64,000 nt of DNA from Dillenia suffruticosa (lineage: Eukaryota > Streptophyta > Magnoliopsida > Dilleniales > Dilleniaceae). Below, piece after piece: positions 14,298 to 26,121 of this stretch (its first letter is position 1; each line of letters begins with the position of its first letter). The notes under the pieces were generated by a model, which worked only from the letters and a program-made list of their open reading frames with translations, did not search any database and had not been told where the DNA came from. The stretch covers positions 2,717,501 through 2,781,500 of the forward strand of contig JAVTVX010000026.1 in assembly GCA_033439265.1 (NCBI GenBank), read 5' to 3'. A program made the translations under genes and the position numbers.

Positions 14298-15121
14298 ATG
14301 TTTATTTACATCCTTTATGAATGGGTAACATATGAGAGAAATTCAATAAATAAAAATGTGAGGGATATAATACAAGGGCCATCACGTTCAGTCAAATATT
14401 ATAAGGGATATTTTGTTAACGGTTTCAAGTTTCACACACTCGAGTATGGAATAGATAAATCAACAATAAATAGTGGTGTAAGTGTCAAAGAAAGTTGTTA
14501 CAATGATTTTGAGCGTGACTTCTATGGCATGTTGCTGGACATCATAAAGTTGGAATACTTTGGAATCGGCAACAGATTAGTGTTATTTAACTGCATTTGG
14601 TATGATGCTGAAAAAGGAGTAAGGATCCACCCTCGTCATGATCTTGTTGAAGTAATCATAAATCGAGACTGCATTCTAATGAGTTTTTTGTGTTAGCAAC
14701 ACAAGCACAATAAGTTTACTACACATCATACCCTTCTAAGAAGAGAGAGAGAACTGATTGGTGGGTTATATGTAAAACTAAGTCTCGAAGGTCAGCTAAT
14801 GGTTTTACACTTCCGATTGTAGCTGAGAGGTTTTATCAAGAAGATGAACCATCAATTCCTATAGTTGTTCATCGTATTACTGAACTTGATGATGCAAGGA
14901 TTCTAGTTGGTGGTGAGATGGAGGAGGTTAATCCCATTGAAGTACCCGAAGATGAAGATAACCCGTACCATTTCACTATGGAAATTGAAGAAGAAGAAGA
15001 AGAAGAAGAAGAAGAAGAAGAAGAAGAAGGAGGAGGAGGAGGAGGAGGAGAGGTGTCTTCTTTAGAGACGGAGCAAATCAAAGAAATTGACTCCGATGGT
15101 GATGACGATGACATGGATTGA
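14298..15121 (+). pseudogene. CACTA transposase remnant, DUF4216-like C-terminal segment with Glu-rich tail
   Basis: An ORF of 132 codons holds KYYKGYFVNGFKFHTLEYG, STINSGVSVKES, then DFYGMLLDIIKLEYFG and IWYDAEKGVRIHPRHDLVEV, the DUF4216 signature of CACTA transposases. It is interrupted at 14694-14696. The expected next motif (ATQAQ.VYYTSYP) follows at once in another frame, and the last frame runs through DWWVICKTKSR to a Glu-rich tail from a (GAA)n tract (14985-15030) and a Gly run, ending DDDDMD at 15121. At least two frame interruptions separate it from the DUF4218 piece, so it cannot make transposase. Confidence 0.85.
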
Positions 15122-18100
15122 CATATAGGTTGCATTAGTTTCATGTGCAGCTGCGAAACAAATGGGTTGTCCTTTTCCTTTCTCTTTTCTTCTTTCTTTC
15201 TTTTTTAAATCTCCCTATTTTGATTAAATATCTGCCCCCTGATTAAACAGTGACTTACTGAATATTACAATTTTCCCTGTTCATTAGATAATTTTATTTC
15301 TTCTTCTCTTAATATTATAAAGTAGTACAAATCATCTTTCTTGGCTTATATACTATATGGTCCAGTTTGTAGTACTTGATTTATCCACTAAAGTATATGT
15401 ACAATAGTGTTATGCATGGTCTTTTTATCCTTGCAGAAACAGTTTTGATGTCCAACTTAATAAATTCATGATATGGACCTTCTTATGTGCACTCCTTTTG
15501 TAACCATCTTTTGGCGAGTAAAGCCTGGCATAAATTCATAGATATATTTTTATTGGATTTAATTACAATCTGCATGTCAATTTCTTGGCATTGAATTTTG
15601 TGATTAATATTATCTTGGAGATGTATTGATAGAGAGTGAAAGGCCTTTTGAAGTCTAAAAATAGGAACCTTACATTTTATGCATATATGAGGATGATGTT
15701 AGTCGTTGGCAGCACAGTGATATGCATGATCAATTGGGAAATGTTTTGCTTTTATGTATGCCTTATGCGATACTACCTGCAACTATATCAATACACTGGT
15801 TTGCTTCCCACCACCTTCCAGTCTCCTGCTCACAGAAATAACTTCATTCAGGAAACGTCCTCTCTATGCATGGTCTCTCTCTCTGTATTGGGGGGGTAAA
15901 TGACCAGTGGGCCTCTTGTATAACCAAACCATGACTCGTGTGTGCTTGGGACCAGTAAATAGCACTGCTGGTTGTATGATAATTTTATCATGATTTGCTC
16001 GCCATGGAAAGTATGGAGATCTTGTTTTCAGTACCAAGTTGCTCTGCTGTATATATTTTCTTATTATGTTTTATCTTTCTTGTTGGCACTTTATTAATTT
16101 TACCTTAGTTGCCAGTTTAATGAGTAATTGAAACTAGGTATCTAGGTTTGCTTATCTCATTAGTTTGAAGGCCTTAAAATTTGTAGCCCTGCATTTCCTC
16201 TGGCTTTTCTTTACGATGCCAAATCATTGAAGCCCAATATTGAATCAATTATAGCATCAATACGAGATTATGATACAGGTCATGCTTGTTGGTTTCTTTC
16301 AATCTCCTGCTCATTTGCAATAAAATAAATAGATGAAACCACTGCATCCTTTGTTTTCCCCCCTTCATTTGCAATCTAATCGATGATGCCCTATTATGCA
16401 TGGATGCCCAATCTTGTTACCAATTACTTTTATGAAAAAGGAGTTTAACCTGGGTAGGAGTATATGCAGCCAAGGGTGGATAAATTTGAATTGTAGTTTC
16501 TGGCAATTTAGAGGTTCTTCATTTTTTAATTGCGATTATGGGCTTGAGCAAATAGTGTCCATTTCTTTCCTCTAGTAACAAGGTTGAGGCTTGCAGCAAT
16601 ATGAAGTTTCCTGCACAAAGGAGATTGCTGGTCTAATCCCTTTTATGTTTGTCTGGACAGAGAGGGATTCAAGGATCATAGTGGGGTAAATAGTAACCCT
16701 TTTATGCTGCACTAATCTACTGGCTACCATGATATTCTCACTAATCTACATATGTTTTCATTGATGTGCTTTACTTGCTTTCTCTTGATGTGCTTTACTT
16801 GCTTTCTCTTGATGTGCTTTACTTACCTAAACCTGTATTTGTTGTTTTCTACATCGTTAAGCAAGAAATATTGTTCATTGTGAGGTGATTATCTTGGTTC
16901 TATTAAGTGCTTGCACCTGTATGTTGTCCTTAGTGAACAAACCCTGGAATTAGAACAAAAAAATGGAAAATTCTTATGTCAATTCATTTATTTCTAGGGC
17001 CTGTATCTTGGTTCTAAGGCATCATTCATTTCTTCTGTGAAGTGATGAGCCACACCCAAACTTTCCACTGCATCATTCAAATTCAACTTTTCTAAGAGAT
17101 TATCCTCGGAAGATACGAGCATCCTCCTCACTTCTTCTTTGAGTCTCTCATATTATCTTTGCTCCTCATTATTGCTAGACTGCCAAAAAAAGAAACAACA
17201 GAAAAAGAAAAAGAATTCAGGTTTCACTATAAGATGTTGACACCGCTGGCTTTATTTGAGATTGGTTACTGGGCAGATGGGGGAAGCCAGCCTAATAGGT
17301 GGCCTCACTGTTTTGTACCTCTGACCCAATCATGGCAAAATAATGGGATACAAATGGTATACAAGAGGGAAGGGGCCTGTAAGCTTAAGTCCCATTGATA
17401 CTCCTTTTCCTTTGATCTCCGCCGGCTAAAAGCTTTTAAAAAATTAATTTGTTTATTTACATACACACCAGCACACCCAAATGAATGCAAATTCTGCCTC
17501 CCAAGAACTGTGACCTCTTGAAAATACTGTGATGATCTTTCTTTGCCCTCTAGGTTTTATTTGTAAGTTATGAAGGTCTTGATTTCCTTTCGTGGCTGCA
17601 AATCAGGAGGAGGAGACTTATCCAATTTATGACAATAAAGCATGAATAACATTTTCCTTTCATAGCAAGCAGATCAAATTGCAAGATTGCATTTGATATC
17701 TTAATAGCACAATAACGAAGTCCCTAAATTGTATTTATTAAATCTTCCAACATCAAGAAAAGTCAGGACATTATTTGGAAGAGAAATCAGGAATTTTCCC
17801 AAGAAACAGGGCTGCTTATTGAAAGTGCATGCTTCTGCTTGCTTAAGTTGTAGAACTTAATTACTTGGATACATTGACCGAAGAACTAGTACTCCATTTA
17901 GCATTATTATAGCATTATTACCGGAACACAACGTTGATCACATAAGTCATTAAGCGCAGCAAAAATTTACATAGCGAGACAAGATTCACCTTCAATATAT
18001 AATGCGTAGAAAGCGTCATGCAGAAGGAGATATTCTGACATGCTTGGCGCTGCAAGGAAGCGAGCAATGCAAGCAGTTGGTACAACAAATATAGCGGAAA

Positions 18101-18540
18101 CGAAAGCTCATCCACCTATGTTCTTGACATCGGCTGTTTGAGATGAAATAATTGATAAATATTGGAGCACAGCAAAATGGTAACAAAAGTCAAATACAAC
18201 AAAACAAAACCGGAATACAGAGAAAGATGGCGAAATTACAAAGCACACAGCCGATTCAATTCCGTTTGCGACACACATGAAGAGAATGGTTTGTTTTAAT
18301 ATCTTCATTTAAATTTGTTTTCATAATATTTTTTAAATTTGTTTTTATATCTTTGCGAAAGGACTAATAAATTTTTGTTGCTATAATTTCAAACTGAAGA
18401 AATCAACCGGTCAATTTCGTATCTCGAACTCTTTAATCGAACTCATGGTGTAATAAGTGAAAATGACAATTTGTTGACAAAAAATCTGAAGTAATTAATG
18501 TAAGAAAAATTCTTTTAAATTATTTTTGCATAACATTTAT
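15122..18540 (+). other. Non-coding interior of the CACTA element
   Basis: 3.4 kb with no recognisable protein family on either strand. Composition is intron-like (T-rich plus strand, many short ORFs only). It may be transposon intron/UTR, or captured host or older inserted sequence; nothing visible decides. A 24-bp tandem repeat lies at 16761-16827. Confidence 0.5.
16761..16827. repeat. 24-bp tandem repeat, 2.8 copies
   Basis: Unit TTGATGTGCTTTACTTGCTT plus TCTC, repeated twice exactly and then partially. Confidence 0.95.
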
Positions 18541-18840
18541 ACAAGAATTTATATGCTTATTGTAGGGCAAGTATAAACAACTGATTGAGGAAAAGTTTGG
18601 CTTAGATGGCACTTCTTAGCCATGCTTTGATGTCGGATCATGGTGTGAGGTCACTGGGGGTCCCATCAAGGGACGTTTATATGGTTTTGGAGAGAGACTT
18701 GATGACATACTTACAATAAATGGCAAGTAAAATGTTGGAAGCAGTGGAAAGCCGAGTAAGAGCGCGAACTCAAGCATAGCTTCGTGAGGTCCTCGCACAA
18801 ATCGATTTCGAACCAACACCACCTAGACTAGATAGCACAC
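18541..18840 (+). pseudogene. CACTA second-gene remnant (Transposase_24 / Ptta-En-Spm-like C-terminus)
   Basis: Plus-strand translation shows KYKQLIEEKFG, then CFDVGSWCEVTGG, GRLYGFGERLDDILTINGK, and in a second frame ESRVRARTQA and LREVLAQIDFEPTPP. This order is typical of the C-terminal part of plant Ptta/En-Spm proteins encoded beside the CACTA transposase. Several stops and at least one frame change are present. The product would be the accessory, TNPA-like protein; the exact subfamily is inferred. Confidence 0.6.
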
Positions 18841-19139
18841 TACCACCAGATTCTCATCCCCCCCCCCCTTTGAAACTTGTGATTTTTTTTCCCATACTTT
18901 GACTTTTATGGATTTTTCCGATTTGTAATTTCTTTGATACAGCTGTTTCATTTGAACAATGGACAGTGTAATTGCAATTTTTTAGTATTTTCTGCAACTA
19001 ATATAGTTGCTTTTATTTCCAAAGTTAAGTGTGTCAAACTAATATAGTTCCTAATATATAATAGGTTGAGTTAATTTCAGGTTTATAGGTTCATCGATTA
19101 TATTTTAGCTGTACAGTACAAGATTATGTCAATTACCGA

Positions 19140-19417
19140 TGAATTACCGAGAGAAAATTTCCCTCACAAACCAATCCGCCGATAATTCGTCACAAAAAGA
19201 TGAACATAATGTGTAAAATTAGTGACGGATTACCGACGGTTTAATTAACGACGGATAATATCCGTCACTAATCCACCACATAAGGTAACCAAATCACCAA
19301 CGGATTCCGACACATATATTAACGGCGCATATAGCCCTCGTAAATCCGTCGTAAATATTACTGATGGATCTATATCCCTCGGTAAGAATTAGCGTAGATG
19401 TTTTCACGCACAGATTT
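19140..19417. repeat. CACTA subterminal repeat zone (left of nested LTR A)
   Basis: Dense short motifs around GACGGA, TCCGTC, CCGACGG and CGTCGTAA in both orientations, the typical subterminal transposase-binding zone of CACTA elements. It continues after LTR A at 23173. Confidence 0.75.
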
Positions 19418-22400
19418 TGTCATACCCCGAACCGAGATTGTGAGCAGTCACTCGTTATCCTGAATGCTGGCTGTATTTTTACAGAAAATCGGGTAGAATC
19501 TCCCCACATATCGAAAGTTTCCCATATAGCAATCAACCCGCTACCTATACAATAGGGTCAACCCGGCCTCACAATACATAAATCAAATCTCAATATCAGA
19601 CCAACACATCCATACTGCACAATTCAAGACAACGCAAGGCTAATAAAACGAATTTCCACAGTTCTAACCATAAATCTCTACTGCCATGCCCCTGTCAAAG
19701 GCATAGACAGCCGTCGGTCACCCCTCTTGTAATTTAGAGGTGGCACCGAGCAGTCCTAAAGTACGCTTCTAGGACATGACACATTCCCAAGTAACATACA
19801 CAATGAATAGAAATTGTTTCAATGCAAGTGTTATGCAATGACATGAGAATTCCACAATTTAAATATCCATATTGGTACAGTCATCCCAGAATTATATAAT
19901 GATCATCAATAGACCTCCAAATAAATATACATCATCAATACAATTTTTAACTCACGAAATTATAACGAAAATATACATTAACTCCTCAATTCCAAATACT
20001 ATCTCTAAAATAAGAAGGGAATTGAGGAGTGAGTACTCTGGGAAAGAATGCTCAGTGCGTGAGTGGGTCAATGCAATCGTCTAATAAGAATTGTGAAACT
20101 GAAGTGTCAAAACGTAAGTATAAAGATCACATCATGCTTTTCATTTCAACAATATATCATTTGCACGCATTATCAAGTCAAATATACATCCAAAGTACTG
20201 TCTTTAAAAATCATAGAGCTGTCAGCCGAAAGTGTCCTGGCAGAGGTCTACCTCGACCTGCACCGGGGGTGTTATATGTAAATTTATTTGAAGTGTTCTC
20301 TACCTCGACGTTGGCGACAGTCCTCGTCCAGATACTAGACTTGAAGAGAGTATCCAAATCCTCCCCCTTTCCGGGTTCAACCTAATCAGTACCGTGTCGT
20401 TAATAAAATCAAGACAACTCGTGGGATACCCCAGGCCTAGGCATATCCGGACGACACCGAAGCGCCTCTCACGGTGTCCTTCGTAGCTACAGAACAATAC
20501 ATACCAAAGCCCTCAAGGCCAAAATCAATATCGTATCAAAAATATGTCATAATCAGGTTCACAAACCAAATGCAATATATAGTGTAAAATGGCACATTAT
20601 ACATTTCAACCACATGGATACATAATTTCATAATTCAACTCAATTTTTGGACACTCCATCGGTTCACAAAAAGTCAGTTCCAAGACCGGTCAAAATATTT
20701 CAAGCACACGACAATTCATGCTCATTTATCAAAATGCTGTAAAACAGGGTTTACATATTAAACAAAAGTATTGAAATAAATCCTACTCACAAACTCTGCA
20801 AGGTGCGTTACGAGAACGAACGCTCTAGGAGAGGCAATCAATCTCCCCTCGGACAATCAAGGAATATGTCACTACAAAAGCAACAATACAAAGAATTTAC
20901 ATAAATCTCCACTCACTATCTCATTACATTATCACCACACCACAATTCCCTCAAGACCCACATGCATTCTTGTACTCTAAAATCCATTGAAATGTATGCT
21001 CAAGGTCCCCAAACTCACTGCACTTATTTGGTTCCCATCTCATTCACATAAACACCCCTCATTGGTGCCACATTTTTGCACACATGCACCAACAATTCAG
21101 CATACACACCCCAAGCAAATTCATACATTTCACACTCCAAAATCCCTCCAATTTCCATGTCCAAGGGTCCAAAAATTTACTGCAAATAATTGAACAGAAT
21201 TTCTATCGAAATTTGTGACTACCTAGGTCCAAAATACTCTCATATGGTTGCTGAAAATTCTGCAATCTAGCCTAGGTTCATTCTCCACAAATTTGGACAC
21301 AAATTTGGGATTGAAACAATCCATTTTCTTATGCCAAAGTCCTGCACTCCTAAATTAAGTTAGGCCCATGTTTCTACTTCCTCCTAGGGTCATTTTAAAC
21401 ACCAAAGACAGTCCATTTAGAAAGCCCATCCAAAATTCCCCAATTTCCTCATTTTTTTCATCAATTTCGGCCCCCTCTTGTTCTCTAACAATCCAACCTT
21501 ATCATGGCATGAAATTTAAGTATGTAATGGACAAAGAGGAGAGGATATCACTTACCAACAATTTCTGGATGAAGATTAAAGGAAATGCAGAATTTTTTTT
21601 CTTGGATTTGGACTTCCAGCTCTTCAATTTCCACCAGGCAATCTTTGCCCTTTTGTCTCCATTCTTGGACCGGTTGTTGTGAGGTTTGAAGGAGGGTGTT
21701 TGAAGGTAGAAGGTAGACATGGTGTTGAATGTTTGAAGGTAGAAGCTGCCCATGATGGGAAGAAGAGGAGAAGAAGAAAGGCTCTCATGAAGGGTTCTCC
21801 ATGCTTCCTCCCACGGTTGTCTTGGCTCGAGAATAGAGAGATATTAAGGCTTTTTCTCTTCTCAAATGGCCCATTCTTCTTTCCTAATTGTATTTATGTC
21901 TTTTCTAAATTTTAATTTACACCCAACCCCCTAATCTTGGCTATCAATAAATTTTCAAGTCATGATCTCTCTCTCCACATGTTGCCACTTGTCATGATCT
22001 CACATTTCCCCATAAAGCACTTTCACACATTCCAAAGACATTAATTTCATGTCCTTTGAGTCTATCCACAAGTCTCCACTTTGACCCGAGACCGGTCAAA
22101 GTTACTATTCATTTTAAAATTTTTCTAAAATCGTACACTAGATGCAGGTTTTCGTTTTGAGTCCAGTGTCGTAGATCTCGTGCGAATATGAGATCGTTTG
22201 ACCATCCAAACGTCCTTCGGAGTGAAAGTGAGTACGATCGATCGAAATTCGACTTGGGTCTTGAAATTCATGAAATGTTGCTACAAGCTCTATTTTACGC
22301 GTAGAATCACAAAAATATAAGTCTCGGATGAAAATGAAACCGTTTGCTCGGACAAATTTCAATTCTGCCTAAAATTAAGATTTCTTCGACGAGAATTCTA

Positions 22401-23172
22401 GAGTTCCGAGCCTTCTCTGGGCCAACACTCTTCTGCCCAGAGCAATCATCTTTGAAACATATTTGGTACACGTAAATCCCATTGCATCAATTTCGCACGC
22501 GTAGATTTCATTTTGGCTCGGTCAATTTCCCTACATGCCAAGCAAATTTCGGGAATCTCTTAGAATTATGATTTGACTTAGGAAAATCATAACTTAGCCT
22601 GATTTTGGCTTCCTTGTGAAATTTCAGCAATTTTGCATGGCTAGAATTTAATTTAGCCCGATGGAAGTAATTTCTTCGCCTCCGAGCGAATGTGCACCGA
22701 GCATTTCCCAGTAAACGTATGAGAATTCCTAAAATTCGGGTTTGCTTAACCTTTTTAGTCAATTTGGCATGTGACATTTCATTAGAAATAAAATCGCACT
22801 TGTAAATCTCAAAATGGCCCGATGACCCTTCATTTTGGGTCCATGGTGTACTATTCGTGCTATCCCTGGGCTCAATTTCTGGCCCGACACGAAAATACGT
22901 GCAAGTAGCTTCACTGGCCAATTTCAATACTCTGAATCTAATGGAACTGATCCCGTGTAAAACTGAGATCGTTTGTTCGCTCGAATCCCACCTCGCCCGA
23001 GTTAGGGTTTTTGGGCACATTTTTCAAAACATGGAGTTAACGAGTGCGAAATTTAGATAGCGAAGCAGATCGCGAAAAATTTTGAGTGAATTTACTACTC
23101 AAAACATCACATATATAATTGTACATATACATGAATGGAGTACAGCACAATACACCGAGAGTCGGTGTTACA
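19418..23172 (+). mobile_element. Large LTR element A nested in the CACTA transposon
   Basis: Begins TGTCATACCCCGAACC and ends CGGTGTTACA (3755 bp, TG...CA). Flanks GATTT and AATTT match at 4 of 5 positions, fitting a 5-bp target duplication. Removing it restores continuity of the CACTA subterminal zone. The first ~1.4 kb closely resembles element F, while the last ~1 kb resembles element D. No gag/pol or paired LTR is found, so it looks like a solo LTR of a giant-LTR family or a coding-free derivative. Old to moderate age. Confidence 0.75.
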
Positions 23173-23274
23173 AATTTGGCGACGGAAATATCCGTCAGTG
23201 ATACATATTTGCAACAGATTTTTGTCCATCACAGATGGAATTTTCCATCGATGATACCTTCATTTCTAGTAGTG
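23173..23274 (+). repeat. CACTA right terminus and subterminal zone
   Basis: Contains GGCGACGGAAATATCCGTC and other inverted short motifs, and ends ATTTCTAGTAGTG, the CACTA terminal inverted repeat. Next bases are TAA. Confidence 0.85.
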
Positions 23275-23954
23275 TAAAATCTATACAATCAACCGAGTAT
23301 ATTTTTAGCCTCCAGACCTATCCAGAGCTCACACTCAAGCTCTCTATAACATATATTCAGACCCTAATAAATCTATTCAGACACAAACAAATCTACAAGA
23401 CGAACAACGATTTTGCAAAGTTTCATTAAAAGGTAGTCACATTTTTTTTTCATAAAAAAAATCACTCTGTTGTATTGGTTTCTGCTGACTTGTGTTGGGT
23501 TATACTGGGAATGAGTATTTGAAAAATTTTTAATTTTTTCGACTATAAATATAGGATGAATTAAATGACGGATGAGCGTTGTATCTGACCATGAAAAATC
23601 ACAACCATACTAAGAACAAGTTTAGTATGAAAAAACCCAATCATCCCAAAATGTTAACCCACGTTTAAAAATAAACAAATCATTTTTAATTTGAGATTTA
23701 ATATTAACATGCTACCAAGTAATTATCCGTTTTTAATTTTTTATTTTGAGCATTTATCAGAAAACATAGAGGTCCAGTATGCTATCAAGATATTTGGGAT
23801 TTAGAAAAAGAAAAGTGTATGATGGTCGAAATGAACAGATTAAATCAACTAATAAGAATCAATAGTAATCGATGGTACGATTTTTACCAGATTCTTTGTT
23901 TCTATGTCAGAGTGTATTCGATTGCTCCAATAAACTATAGAGGTTAGCGTGACA
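23275..23954. other. Unassigned AT-rich spacer
   Basis: Between the CACTA right end and element D. No coding family recognised. It continues after D at 30578 and may belong to the En/Spm-like remnant that resumes there. Confidence 0.45.
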
Positions 23955-26121
23955 TGTCACGCCCCGAACCGGGGTTATGAGCAGCCGTCTGTTGCCTTGG
24001 ATGCTGGCTCGGTTATTCTAGAAAATCGGACAGAAGCTCCTCATATTTCGGAGATCTCCCATATACAAATCAATCTGTATATTGAATGATCATCCTGCCA
24101 CATGAATAAATAGGCCAACCCGGCCTTACGACAATCAACCACATTCATTTCATATCAATCAATCCATACCATACAAACCAGGACAACGCAAAACTATCAC
24201 AACTACTAACAATCCTAACCACAAACCTCTACTGTCATACCCGCATCAAAGGCATGAACAATCGCTAGTTACCCCTCCTGTGATTTAGAGGTAGCACCGA
24301 GCGAACCTAGAGGACACTTCTAGAACATGACACGTTTCCCAAAGTAAATGTATACAATAGTACAGATCATGCCTCAATGTAATAGAATAGAATTGAGAGT
24401 TTTAATATGAAATACATAAATTTATATACAATCATCCCTTTTTATACACAATGGTCTATCTACAATCCCAATACGCAAATATACAATTTCATTTGGCAAA
24501 TCCTTCCCAATATCATATCAAGTACCTAATCAACAGTCTTGATCTCCAACAAAAGTCTTGTGCGCTGATAAGTCTCAACGCATCCCACTATAGCTATCTC
24601 TATACACAATAGGAATTAAGGGGTGAGTCTCAAGGAAGATACCCATTAAATGAGAGGGTGTGTATCATGTATTTAATGTGTCGGTGAAAAATAGAGTATC
24701 AAAATTTTCAATAATTCCACATATTGTAAGAAATTGTGTATAATGCTCAATTTATCATAAATCATTCTTTTTACATTCATTTCAAACATATATGCATCTA
24801 TGTTATCAAATCATGCTAGAATAGAGCGTGCCAAGATCAGTCCTGGCAAGGGTCGACCGCGACCAATGACAGGCACATCAAGGATTTTGTATACAATAGG
24901 TGTTAGACTACGGCGCATGATAACCCTCCCCCTTATGGGTTCAATCTAACTAGTAGTGTGTCGAATCATAATACATTTACCATTTTCCGATATCATGTGG
25001 GATACCATCCACAAAAGCGTATCGGATGCAAATATGGATCACCCTACACATGCATCCTTCATAGATACGGAATGAGATTTACCCATCACAAAGTTATCAT
25101 CATCATATGCTAAGACCCTCGGCCCATGTAAAATATTATCATCAAATCAATCACGTGTCATGCCATATTTCTCAAGCAGTGTCAATCATTTCCACAAGGA
25201 TGATTTCATAAAACATGTATAACTCAAATGCAATAGCACGGTTTCGTATTTTAAAACTCGTTTGGATGTATATATAACACGTATAAACATGTTTGTGGAT
25301 ACTCCATGAATTCACAAAAATATTTCATAATTTATTAAAAATTTCACATCACATATTCATTAAATAATGCTTGCGTCAGAAAACATTTTAAAATATGATA
25401 TTGTGCATCAGATACATAATATAATAAATCTCACTCACAGTATACGGGAGGGTATGCCACTCCCGGTACGAATCTCGAGACACACACAAAAATATGCTTC
25501 CCTCAATATCACCAACGAGACTCTATAAACATAATGTAAAACATGAGTCACTTAAGAGATCATATGATGCGTATATAATAATGTAAATGTGATACAACCC
25601 TAGTTATAGACAAATCTAGGGTTTTCAAGTTCTATTCTTGCGCCATTTTAGGGAATAGACCACAAGTTCCACAACAGGGGTCGGAATTGGGAAATTCCAA
25701 TTTCTATGGTTGGTTCACATAAAAACTCACACTTTTCGTGTTGAACTTATCTCCAAAATTTCTATGGAAGATTTCTTAAAGTTCACATTTTCAAACCAAT
25801 CCATCTTTCACTTTCTATTCTATCCTGTTATAACAAATTTCCCATATCTCACAATCTATTCATGAAAAGACTCTGATATTTGACTATGTTGGAGTTAGGA
25901 CAAATGCTACAACTTCTTAGTTGGGCACTCTGTCCGATTTCTAGTGTAAGTCCTTAAAATAGCACCATTTTACCCATATTACATTTTAAAAGTCTGTTCT
26001 AACCAATATTTAGCACAACCATCACAACCTTTAACACACAACTCCAAATTATCTGAACATTTTACAGTACCTAGAAGACACATAATCTTACATTTTTCAT
26101 GTTTTGGGTTTCTTCTAATTA

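Larger units (their letters stand above)
13644..23274 (+). mobile_element. CACTA (En/Spm) DNA transposon, left part missing
   Basis: The right terminus is explicit: the plus strand ends ATTTCTAGTAGTG at 23274, the reverse of CACTACTAGAAAT, followed by TAA as a likely 3-bp target duplication. Inside it are many short GACGGA/TCCGTC direct and inverted subterminal motifs (19140-19417 and 23173-23250). Coding remnants run on the plus strand: DUF4218-like (13697-13940), DUF4216-like (14298-15121) and a Transposase_24-like piece (18541-18840). The N-terminal TNP2 transposase region and the left CACTA end are not found; the element stops at the junction with LTR B. LTR A is nested in the right subterminal zone. 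Without A, about 5.9 kb remains. Confidence 0.85.

Noticed and set aside
14869-15144. Pro/Ser-rich minus-strand ORF
   Set aside because: Antisense of the (GAA)n/(GGA)n tail of the CACTA transposase remnant.
22508-23020. 170-codon minus-strand ORF
   Set aside because: Lies in the tail of LTR A; the matching tail of element D does not keep the frame, and no family pattern is visible.
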